From the NCBI GenBank assembly GCA_963715825.1, contig CAVQSI010000002.1:62001-126000 (forward strand): 64,000 bases of DNA, given 5' to 3'. Shown piece after piece: positions 27,401 to 33,856 of the stretch. Position 1 is the first letter of the stretch; every line of letters begins with the position of its first letter. The notes under the pieces are model-generated. The model saw only the letters and a list, made by a program, of their open reading frames with translations, did not search any database and was not told where the DNA came from. The stretch comes from Sva-07 sp963715825 (lineage in GTDB: Bacteria > Actinomycetota > Acidimicrobiia > Acidimicrobiales > Ilumatobacteraceae). A program made the translations under genes and the position numbers.

Positions 27401-30022
27401 GCCGCTGTTGTCGAGCGTCCAGGTGTCGGTGCCGAGGTAGGTGACGGTCGTGTCGGCGAACTCGACGACGTCGTCGATCACCAGGTCGACCTCTCTCGTC
27501 ACGTCGCCGGCGAGCCCTCTGCCGTCGTCGACGAACTCGAACGGCGCCGTGGCAGCGTCGAAGAGGGCCGGCATGACGAGGTCGCCCGCGAAGTTCCAGG
27601 TGTCGTTCAGACTCGCGGCGACGTTCTCGACCGGGACACCGAGAAGATCCGGGACACCGAGATCGTTCGACGAACCGTCGAGCAGCCAGTCGATGGCCAC
27701 ACCATTGAGTTCGACCGCCTCCGAGATCGTGTCGATCGCGAGTGTCGTCGTCACGTCGACGAGCCCGGGGACCGGAGCGGCCGTGAGCCCCGCGACGGGC
27801 ACGATGCCCTCGGCGTACAGCCGAGGCGCCTGCGGATCGACGAGGTCGAGCACGAGTTCGACCGCATCGTTCGGGTCGAACGTGAGCGACCCGATGGTCG
27901 GACGGTCCGCCGCCGCCGGTGCGATCACGTCCGACGACACCCACACCTGTTCCTTGATCCGCTCGACCCAGCACCCACCGACGTCCATCGTCCCGATCCT
28001 CGGCAGCGCCTCGGCGCAGCCCGCGCCACCGCCGCCGCCACCACCACCACCGCCACCGCCGCCACCGCCGGCGTCGTCGTTGCGGAGGTGGATGCCGTCG
28101 TCGAGTACCTCGGCACGGACATCGGCGCTACCGTCGCCGATCACGGTGACGTTGTCGAAGGTGCCGAGCGGCGATCTGGTCGTGCGGACCACGACCAGAT
28201 CGGTGGCGTCCGGCAGCGGTGCCACGATCTGGGCGTCGAGCGTTCCATCGAGGGTCAGGGTCCCGAGGACCGACACGGCAGTCGAGCGGTCGGGTTCCGC
28301 CGAGGCCGCCCCGACGCTCAGAATCGACGTGTCAGCCAGGGTCAGGTCGTCGTGGAACGTGGCGTCGGCCCAGGTCACACCGTCGGCGTCGGTGGCGATC
28401 AGCTGGCCTTCGTGGGTGAGATCGCCGAAGACGTCGACCTGGTTGCCAAGCACGACCTGGGTGCGCGGCGGCAGGGTGCTGGGTCGGGCGAAGGAGAGCG
28501 CTGCATCGTCGAGGCGGATCGATCCGAACTCGGCTGGACCGGCGGCGAGTCCGCCGTCGATGAACAGTTCGGCGCCGCTGCGGAGATCGATCTCGTCGGC
28601 GGTGAAGTCGCCGTCGATGCGGACCACTGCGGTCTCGGCCGCCGAGAAGGCACCGACCTCTCGGAGCCCGCTGAACGCCGTCGACGATCCGCCGCTGCGC
28701 ATCGCGCCGGAGGCCTGCTGTACCGACACCCTGCCGCCGACGGCCTGGACGGGCTCGGCGATGATGACCTCACCGGTGAGGTCCATCCGAGTTGCCTCGA
28801 GCGTCTGATCGGTCGGTCCGAGGGCAGCGAAGTCGTCGATCGTCAGCGAGCCACCGTCGGAGTTGAGGAAGAACTCGGGGGCCACACCGCGATCGACGGC
28901 CCACTGCACTCGGCTGGTGCCGTCGTCGATCTCGATCGAGCGGGTCACCAGCGACGCACCGCCGACACCTGTGGTCAGCTGGTTGTCACCCGCCAGACCG
29001 ACCTTGGCCGAGGCGAGCAGTCGGTGACCACCCTGGCCGATGAGCCCCTTGGCCCCTGGCCCGTCGAGTGCGACGGTCTGGGCCCGCAGTTCGCCGCCGG
29101 TCAGGGTGGTCGTGGTGCCGGCGAGGACGACGACGTCCCCAGTCGTGTTGCCGGTCGACTCGCGGATGAGATCGAGCACCGTGTCGATGATCAGCTCACC
29201 GCCGCCGAGTACGAGTTCGTCACGGCCCGACGCCCACAGCAGTCTCGAGTCTCCCTGCAGATGCAGGGTGCCGCCCGCCATCTCGAGCGCCGGGATCTGC
29301 GCCTGGCCGAACACCTTCAGGTCACCGCCGGCGACGACACGCAACGTCGCCGGACGCAACCAGGTGCCCGTGAACCGATCGACGGAGTTGCCCGCCGTGT
29401 CGACCGTGATCGGCAGTCCGACCGCGTGGTCGACGCAGACGTGATCGGTCGGCGTCGGCGCTCGAACCGCACCTTCGGAGCCGGCCGGCCCGTAGGGCGC
29501 CCAGTTGACCGGATCGGACCACGACGACGACGCCGATCCGGTCCACAGCAGGGTGCAGCCGGTGGCCGGGTCGGGGAACCGGAGCTCCGGAGCACCCAGG
29601 GTCGCACCTCGGGCACCGCCGATGATCTCGGTGACCGTGTAACTCTGCGCGGTGGTTCCTGCGTCGGGGCGGGCATCGGTCGCCGTGAACACGTCGCCGG
29701 CCACGGTGGCGACGACCGTGCTCTCCCTGCGGATCTCGAAGCCGTCCACCGGCGCCGCCGGGGCCGGCCAGGCGAACGTGACGCCGGTCCGGGTGCCGTC
29801 GGCGGCGACGTTGACGGCGGTGACCTGGACGGCGTCGCCGGCAGCCCAGCCCGAGGCCCCGGTCTCCGCCCCGCGTCCGCCGGTCAGCAGCAGCAGTCCG
29901 ATCAGGGCAGCGGTGGCAACGCCTGCAAATGCGAGTCGGAGTCGACGGCGCGCTCCAACCGCTCGATGCCCCGGGCGCATGGCGTCCAGCTCGTTCCCGA
30001 TGTCGATCCCGATGTCCGGCAC
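23468..30022 (-). CDS. Giant surface protein, N-terminal part (signal anchor, FN3, beta-solenoid, poly-Gly, repeats)
   Basis: The frame starts at GTG 30022 and runs to a stop at 23468, but protein-like sequence ends near 24045, after which it becomes Arg/His-rich noise. Residues 27-48 are a hydrophobic signal/anchor helix. An FN3-like domain (about 60-125) is followed by WTGSASSSWSDPVNWAPYGP, the W-x-D-P-x-NW motif typical of secreted bacterial beta-solenoids, then beta-strand repeats to about residue 650. A 15-glycine run (about 28021-28076) is a hinge. After it come repeats of about 75-90 residues built around G-x-L-x-F-x-D-G-x-L, L-P-x-G-x-L and a W-containing strand. The repeats differ enough at DNA level to avoid collapse. 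No catalytic site is recognised. Confidence 0.75.
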   Translation of the reverse strand: MPDIGIDIGNELDAMRPGHRAVGARRRLRLAFAGVATAALIGLLLLTGGRGAETGASGWAAGDAVQVTAVNVAADGTRTGVTFAWPAPAAPVDGFEIRRESTVVATVAGDVFTATDARPDAGTTAQSYTVTEIIGGARGATLGAPELRFPDPATGCTLLWTGSASSSWSDPVNWAPYGPAGSEGAVRAPTPTDHVCVDHAVGLPITVDTAGNSVDRFTGTWLRPATLRVVAGGDLKVFGQAQIPALEMAGGTLHLQGDSRLLWASGRDELVLGGGELIIDTVLDLIRESTGNTTGDVVVLAGTTTTLTGGELRAQTVALDGPGAKGLIGQGGHRLLASAKVGLAGDNQLTTGVGGASLVTRSIEIDDGTSRVQWAVDRGVAPEFFLNSDGGSLTIDDFAALGPTDQTLEATRMDLTGEVIIAEPVQAVGGRVSVQQASGAMRSGGSSTAFSGLREVGAFSAAETAVVRIDGDFTADEIDLRSGAELFIDGGLAAGPAEFGSIRLDDAALSFARPSTLPPRTQVVLGNQVDVFGDLTHEGQLIATDADGVTWADATFHDDLTLADTSILSVGAASAEPDRSTAVSVLGTLTLDGTLDAQIVAPLPDATDLVVVRTTRSPLGTFDNVTVIGDGSADVRAEVLDDGIHLRNDDAGGGGGGGGGGGGGGGAGCAEALPRIGTMDVGGCWVERIKEQVWVSSDVIAPAAADRPTIGSLTFDPNDAVELVLDLVDPQAPRLYAEGIVPVAGLTAAPVPGLVDVTTTLAIDTISEAVELNGVAIDWLLDGSSNDLGVPDLLGVPVENVAASLNDTWNFAGDLVMPALFDAATAPFEFVDDGRGLAGDVTREVDLVIDDVVEFADTTVTYLGTDTWTLDNSGVAGSTISAVLDYTNGALQAGAVGVENLSVAGFEIADAALAYNAATATWLSDTLAGDGQPAIRLVESVSEGVAASSRIVIGTVELGIATLDESFALNRNAAGWLFEGGADIVDRTVALTSSGVRFGRGQLIEAVLELGGSYGQLAEFDDLRFSYPATRVVPGLDKDLPVFDVDTIVRSGKLEQVAAGSMALRDGALEYLRLPVQLSLGELGGIDGAVSFDPTTGELGLVAPDGAGSAEFACGDRVRGTERTSEISSDTPFASGAPVGGSLKLGQLCFGPYVFDDTSLTYNPGKGSYDLVGDLDGDRVDGSLQLVDGDVDGGSVAVPASDIGGWFRVPTMQLVHRNAGAGDAFGLEFPSIPGDLLRGFDLEFSGGRLEVGEIRLGDPDALGADLADLVGDAAGLLPVGGIDLDYDEPTNQWRLNGFLDQPRVAFGGAVEIDDGGFQSGSFVVDGVRLGSLASMNLTLNVDGPRRFEVDGTLQGTAFAGNRSITGSLAFADGALTAGELILGEFPIGELITVEQLRLASTSGAWQLSGDVVTDTGDTAIAGSLTFTEGELVAASLDITDLQIGPSAVDRLSFVLDTTTGGVGAYDITGVVRGPSVTGGTRDEAQLVEFSGSATIVDGDLVGMSMQLPYLEIGSLAYLRDLNVSYVDVAGDKTLFGTGAVVTADESEVVGANLVAVVEEGRTTFARVAGQRLSLGGLLAIETFAIQYDATSALTCDGAEPTRAVTVWSLAGATADGGSVDGCLAFAGRAMVGAELDVESITVGELFEIQSLRARYRSQSVYDTRLVDPTGTSLGEVELSRTSLDLTASVVAGDLDPVSVSGELEFTDGGLSRLAFEVPQLPLSATVELIDMSVEYDQSGRWDGVSDTTFALAGSAVHGGGRTDASGSLGFSPSGTLQTATLSVVDLPLGPIDIDRLDLLYASGPSSTQWTIGGEVTPPGGATFSLDGTAEVVDGELVQASLSIPRMSIGEIVLLSDVGLQFTRNVDGTERWTGQTSVAGLGQATDPSTATVDLLIGPGGSLQSGVVSVSEVRWGGLFTVENLDLAARRDPSGLATWTVAGQLSVGGGGGSTALTGSLVIDSGVVQSGSLSMSGVRIDEFATIDRLDLSANRSARHDRVGGDGGGDLGRSSGDRQRHDELVARSAGRRSAATRRRRCRRAVHPAQLRRRLRQRLALVGDRAGAGRRRHDGPRGRAHLHRRGAHRRLVRRREPPDRTARVLAVLPRHRPLRGDVIDGVFHTRPGWSGIALRRRGHDPDRRRRHHVARRAFPHPRRRHRRGRDVRRRRPGRRPVPARRLPGRLLGLG

Positions 30023-30070
30023 TCTGACATCACCCCGTTACACGACCCGTTAACGCGCCGGACCAGCGAC

Positions 30071-30114
30071 CGCGATGAGCGAACCGGGCGGATACGACCC
30101 GTTCGCTCATCGCG
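30071..30114. promoter_or_regulatory. Long palindrome in divergent spacer (copy 2 of the repeated element)
   Basis: CGCGATGAGCGAACCGGG (30071-30088) pairs with CCCGTTCGCTCATCGCG (30098-30114) with one bulged C and a 9-base loop, CGGATACGA. It sits in the 101-base spacer between the giant surface gene (minus) and the dienelactone hydrolase (plus), so it cannot be an ordinary terminator of either. It shares arms and the ATACG loop with the hairpin at 16831-16870. It could be an operator or a dispersed REP-like palindrome. Confidence 0.5.
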
Positions 30115-30123
30115 ACGGAGTCG

Positions 30124-30813
30124 ATGCGGCGTACGGTCTGCGGGATGACACGGCTCACGGCAGGTGACGGACACGAACTCGACGCGTACGAGGTGCATCC
30201 GGAGGGTGCGACGGCGTCGATCGTGATCGTGCAGGAGATCTTCGGGGTCAACGCACACATCCGATCGGTCGTCGACCGGTACGCGTCGTTCGGGTACCGG
30301 GCGATCGCTCCAGCGTTGTTCGATCGCGGCGAGCGCGGCGTCGAACTCGACTACGACGAGGCCGGCAAGGCCCGCGGCATCGAGCTGGTGATGCCGATCG
30401 CGTTCGATGCCGCGATGCTCGATGTGGCGGCCGCGGTCGAGCACGTCAGCGACACCGGGCCGGTGGCCGTGATCGGGTACTGCTTCGGCGGCAGCGTCGC
30501 CTGGATCGCAGCGTGTGATCTCCCGATCGCCGCGGCCGTCGGGTACTACGGCGGCCAGGTCCACGGCATGAGGGAACGCGAGCCGAAGGTGCCCACCATG
30601 CTGCACTTCGGCGAGCTCGATGCCGGCATCCCGCTCGACCAGGTCCAGGCGATCGCGGCGGCACATCCGGACGTGCCGGTGCACGTGTACGAGGGCGCCG
30701 ACCACGGATTCAACTGCGACGCCCGGGCGCAGCACGACGCACGGTCCGCAGCGATCGCGCCTCGGCCGCACCCTCGAGTTCCTCGCCGCCAGCGGCGTCA
30801 GGTGAGGTCGTAG
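30124..30813 (+). CDS. Dienelactone hydrolase family alpha/beta-hydrolase (frameshifted at the 3' end)
   Basis: A small cytoplasmic alpha/beta-hydrolase of the dienelactone hydrolase family. Family residues are complete: the glutamate in VQEIFGVNAHIRSV, the Cys nucleophile elbow GYCFGGS (about residues 119-125), the Asp in FGELDAGIP and the His in ADHGFN. The last part of the open frame (PRPHPRVPRRQRR) is out of register. A single extra base near 30765 hides the normal ending RTLEFLAASGVR, which would stop at 30803-30805. The ATG at 30124 has GGAG five bases upstream; ATG 30145 (MTRLTAGDGHEL) matches typical family N-termini better. It diverges from the giant surface gene. The substrate is unknown. 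Confidence 0.85.
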   Translation: MRRTVCGMTRLTAGDGHELDAYEVHPEGATASIVIVQEIFGVNAHIRSVVDRYASFGYRAIAPALFDRGERGVELDYDEAGKARGIELVMPIAFDAAMLDVAAAVEHVSDTGPVAVIGYCFGGSVAWIAACDLPIAAAVGYYGGQVHGMREREPKVPTMLHFGELDAGIPLDQVQAIAAAHPDVPVHVYEGADHGFNCDARAQHDARSAAIAPRPHPRVPRRQRRQVRS

Positions 30814-31517
30814 ACGACCCAGGAGCGGCCGGCCTGGACGAGCAGCCGCGAGCCGTTCGAGACGACCGTCATCGGGCCGTCGTCGGCGTCGTCGAGGTCG
30901 TCGATCACGAAGCGTTCTCCGTCGAGCGAGGCGAGCAACCAGAAGTCGGGCGTGTAGACGCCGTCGCCCTCGTCGAAGAACTCTCGCTCGGCAGCGTCGA
31001 GCGCCTCCGACGGGAACACGACCAGGACCTCGCCGGTCTCCGGATCGGTGGCCGTGATGCCCGTCTCGTCGATCGTGATCGGCGAGACGTCGTCGTCCGA
31101 CTCGAGCGAGAACGGCGCACTCACGACCTTCTCGCCGGTTGCGACGTCGGTGACGACGAAGACACCACTCATCGGGTTGATGGTCAGTCGGTACCCGTCG
31201 ACGTCGAGGCTGAGCATGTCGGCCTCGTCGATGGCCGGCGTGGCGTCGACGATCATGCCCGCTGCGGCGGTTCCCGTCATCCAGCCGGCCCGAGCCATCA
31301 GACCCTCGGGAACGATCTCGATGTCGAGCAGCACGGCGTCACCACCACGTTCGTCGACGCGGTGGACGAGATGGCCACCGTCGTTCGTCGACGACAGCAC
31401 GATCAGCCCACCGTCGACCGTCGAACGCACCGGAGACCATGGCCTCCTCTGCCGGAAGCGGACTCGCGGTCCAGGTGACGCCGTCGGGCGAGAACCACGT
31501 CTGATCGGTCCACGCAA
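30798..31517 (-). CDS. C-terminal part of a membrane-anchored secreted protein (frameshift fragment)
   Basis: Protein-like sequence begins near 31430 (VDGGLIVLSSTNDGGHL) and runs to the stop at 30798, ending LVQAGRSWVVYDLT. It continues the protein encoded at 31339-32796 after one extra base near 31430 (the run GACGGTCGACGG on the minus strand). It is beta-rich and acidic with no recognised domain; phrases such as DTATGEKVV-like strands suggest a propeller or sensor-like beta fold. The first 25 residues of the open frame are shadow. The stop overlaps the 3' end of the dienelactone hydrolase (convergent), leaving no room for a terminator between them. Confidence 0.6.
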   Translation of the reverse strand: MRGPIRRGSRPTASPGPRVRFRQRRPWSPVRSTVDGGLIVLSSTNDGGHLVHRVDERGGDAVLLDIEIVPEGLMARAGWMTGTAAAGMIVDATPAIDEADMLSLDVDGYRLTINPMSGVFVVTDVATGEKVVSAPFSLESDDDVSPITIDETGITATDPETGEVLVVFPSEALDAAEREFFDEGDGVYTPDFWLLASLDGERFVIDDLDDADDGPMTVVSNGSRLLVQAGRSWVVYDLT

Positions 31518-32796
31518 CGAAGCCGGACGGCGTGGCCATCATCGGGCCCTGCACCGGTGGCGCATCGGTCGGTGAGGGCACGCCGTCCCACGACGCAGCC
31601 CACAGCGTGGGGGCGTACTCCTGCTGGGCGACCAGTTCGGCGATTGCGGGATCGACTCCCAGCTCCTCCCAGGTGAAGCGCTGTGACTGCGTCGGGTTTC
31701 CGCTGTCGTCGAAGTCGGAATCGACGATGATGCCGTTGCTGTCGGTGCCGATCGAGAGCCCGTTCGACTCGTCGAGTCCGAGGCGGACGTCCTCCGGCAC
31801 GAGCGAGTAGGGATCGATGTCGAGCGACGAGTACACCGGAACGACCCAACCGGTGTCGTTGGCGACGAGGCCCTGCGGGTACACCGACCACGTGACGCCG
31901 TCGGGCAGGTCGGGCAGGTCGGGCGGGGCCGGAAGCACGATGTCCTGGGTGGCCCAATTCGTGAGGTCGGAGGTGGTCGCCACGACGACGCGACTGTCCA
32001 CGGGCATGCCGGTGAGTGGATCGATGACGGTGTAGACGACCGCGATGCGATCGCCGACCGCCGTGGCGGACGAGAAGTAGGTGGCCCCGGGTGGAGCCAC
32101 CATCTCGCGCGGCTCCCAGGTCTCGCCGTCGGTGGTGAAGCGCACGTCGAGCGTCGGCGCGGTGTCGGTGGGCGCCCCGTAGATCGCGTCGGAGGCCGCA
32201 GGATTGTCGGCGATGATCTCGGCCACCACATCGAGCAAGCCGGCATCGGACAGCTGCGCAGTGGCTTCGGAGATGGTGTCGGGCAGTTCGCCGCCGAACA
32301 GGTCGATCACCTCCTGCGGGAACAGGGCCACGACCTCCTCGGGCAGTTCGTCGGGCAGTGGCTGCGGTGCGAACGAGGTCGAACCGACGAGGAATCCGTC
32401 CTCCCACGGCACCATCCACTCGCCGTACTCCGGCGCGCCGTTCGTGCCCGCCGGCGAGGCGACCCGAGCGGCGCCCTCGACGACCTCGACGGGCTGGCCG
32501 GCAACGGGTGGCGACGCGACCACCGTGGGTTCGGGCGACTCGACGTCGTCGTCCGCACCATCGTCGGCGACGGTGGTGGACGGTACCTGGGTGTCATCGG
32601 TGGTCACGAGGGTGTCGGGGTCGTCGCCACCGATGGTCAGCACCGCAACGGCGGCCGCCGCGACCACGGCAACGGCACCGATCGCCGCCCCGATGCGTGT
32701 GCGGGTGCGACGCCGACCGACTCGTTCGCCGGCGCCCGGATCGTCGGGCTGCAGTTCGTCCGGTGTTTCGTCGCGGTCCACACCGACGATGTTCAC
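31339..32796 (-). CDS. Membrane-anchored secreted protein of unknown function, N-terminal part
   Basis: Starts with an Arg-rich cytoplasmic tail (RVGRRRTRTRIG), then a transmembrane helix at about residues 36-56 (AAIGAVAVVAAAAVAVLTIGG). A Thr/Asp/Val linker precedes a large acidic, beta-rich extracytoplasmic domain with repeated strand pairs such as DVRFTTDGETWEPREM, VAWTDQTWFSPDGVTWTASPL and ATTSDLTNWATQDIVLP. The SxDGxTW-type turns recall BNR/sialidase-like beta-propeller blades, where a W follows D-G-x-x-W; this is a weak resemblance. The frame loses sense after about 31430; the full protein would be about 665 residues ending at 30798. The start is GTG at 32796 with no strong ribosome-binding site. 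Confidence 0.65.
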   Translation of the reverse strand: MNIVGVDRDETPDELQPDDPGAGERVGRRRTRTRIGAAIGAVAVVAAAAVAVLTIGGDDPDTLVTTDDTQVPSTTVADDGADDDVESPEPTVVASPPVAGQPVEVVEGAARVASPAGTNGAPEYGEWMVPWEDGFLVGSTSFAPQPLPDELPEEVVALFPQEVIDLFGGELPDTISEATAQLSDAGLLDVVAEIIADNPAASDAIYGAPTDTAPTLDVRFTTDGETWEPREMVAPPGATYFSSATAVGDRIAVVYTVIDPLTGMPVDSRVVVATTSDLTNWATQDIVLPAPPDLPDLPDGVTWSVYPQGLVANDTGWVVPVYSSLDIDPYSLVPEDVRLGLDESNGLSIGTDSNGIIVDSDFDDSGNPTQSQRFTWEELGVDPAIAELVAQQEYAPTLWAASWDGVPSPTDAPPVQGPMMATPSGFVAWTDQTWFSPDGVTWTASPLPAEEAMVSGAFDGRRWADRAVVDERRWPSRPPRRRTWW

Positions 32797-32850
32797 ACAT
32801 ACGAGCGCAACAGTCGACCCTTCGTTTCGCTGCGGCGGGGAATCCCGATC

Positions 32851-33735
32851 TCAGGAGGGTCGGGTGACGATCATGCCGTTGCCCGATGTCGATGGGGTGT
32901 CGAGCACCACGAGCACGCGGCCATCGCCGAGGGCCGCGATGCCTTCGGGCTTCTCGGCTCCCTCGGGGAGGTCCCAGATCTCGTCGAGGTCACGGACGTC
33001 GGCGTCGTCGGGGGCGAGCGGAACGTCGAGGCTGAGCCGTCCGACCCGCTGCGACTTGTCGCTGAGCAGCCACAGGTTCCCATCGGTGTCGGTGCCGATC
33101 GAGCTGACGTCGCCGAGCGCTTTCTTGGCCGCCGACTTCAGCTTCCACATCGACAGCGGCACGAAGTCGACCCGCCCGCTGGGCGCCTCCCAGGACTCGC
33201 CCGACGTCAGGAAGTCGTCGCGCGACAGGCCACGTGGCTCGCTGCCGACCGGGCCGAACTCGATCAACGCCCGCGGACGCTTCTCCTGTGCCACCAGCAG
33301 CCGACCGCCGCGCAGGAACACGAGCCCCTCCCCTCGAGATGATGCGTCGTCCCACTGGCCGTCGAGCACCGACCCCGCTGGCGCGGTGAGTCGGATCTCG
33401 GCGCGAAACTCGCGGGTGGCCGTATCGGCGACGAGGACGAGCGGCGGGTCCTCGCACATCACGGCGACCAGCGATCCGCCATCGGCGGCGATCGCCTCGA
33501 ACTGACTGTCGCCCGGCGGCAACGGCCATCCGGGCAGGGTTGCGAGATCGATCGTGATCCAGTCGCCGAACTCGCCGCCGGCACCGATCACGCTGGCACC
33601 GACCTCGGCAGTCCGATCGCCGACGACCAGCACGACGGCCCCACGATCCGTGCGACGAACCGTGACACCCGACGCCTCGACGACGGGCAGGTCGATCGAC
33701 TCCGACAGGACCAGGTGAGGGAGCTCCGACGACAT
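32851..33735 (-). CDS. SdiA-regulated / esterase-like phytase-type beta-propeller protein
   Basis: A 294-residue soluble protein with propeller-like strands: GEGLVFLRGGRLLVAQEKRPRALIEF, then VSSIGTDTDGNLWLLSDKSQRVGRL, then PEGIAALGDGRVLVVLDTP. The S-D-K-S-x-R and K-P-E-G-I-A motifs match the SdiA-regulated or esterase-like-activity-of-phytase families as I know them; the catalytic role in these families is poorly defined. No signal peptide is seen. ATG at 33735 (MSSELPHLVL) is chosen; the longer frame to 33876 enters the divergent cyclase gene. It ends 54 bases before the start of the secreted protein downstream. Confidence 0.65.
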   Translation of the reverse strand: MSSELPHLVLSESIDLPVVEASGVTVRRTDRGAVVLVVGDRTAEVGASVIGAGGEFGDWITIDLATLPGWPLPPGDSQFEAIAADGGSLVAVMCEDPPLVLVADTATREFRAEIRLTAPAGSVLDGQWDDASSRGEGLVFLRGGRLLVAQEKRPRALIEFGPVGSEPRGLSRDDFLTSGESWEAPSGRVDFVPLSMWKLKSAAKKALGDVSSIGTDTDGNLWLLSDKSQRVGRLSLDVPLAPDDADVRDLDEIWDLPEGAEKPEGIAALGDGRVLVVLDTPSTSGNGMIVTRPS

Positions 33736-33856
33736 CGGGCCAATCTTCGCAGGGTCGCTCGGGGCGTCTCGTCCCGCGTTCTCGCGAACGAGCGGGTTCT
33801 GACGCAGTGCGATACGACTACGTTTGGCAACGGACGTGCCAGGAGCGGCGAGCGCA

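Larger units (their letters stand above)
19944..30022 (-). other. Composite: giant sortase-anchored repeat surface protein (about 3,360 residues, two frameshifts)
   Basis: Three successive minus-strand frames (30022 to about 24045, about 24045 to 21190, about 21190 to 19944) read as one protein once two single-base shifts are bridged. Order: short N-terminus and transmembrane/signal helix, FN3-like domain, beta-solenoid with an NW-type motif, poly-glycine hinge, more than 20 beta-rich repeats, a conserved non-repeat region, an FN3 domain, a Pro/Val/Thr wall-spanning stretch, LPETG, hydrophobic helix and basic tail. Both shifts have the same sense (one extra base each). The GTG start at 30022 has GGGGTGA about 8 bases upstream. 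The whole is probably a wall-anchored adhesin or matrix protein. Ligand unknown. Confidence 0.75.

Noticed and set aside
27347..30148. Plus-strand open frame of about 930 codons
   Set aside because: Antisense shadow of the sortase-anchored gene; its sequence mirrors the beta-repeat codons.
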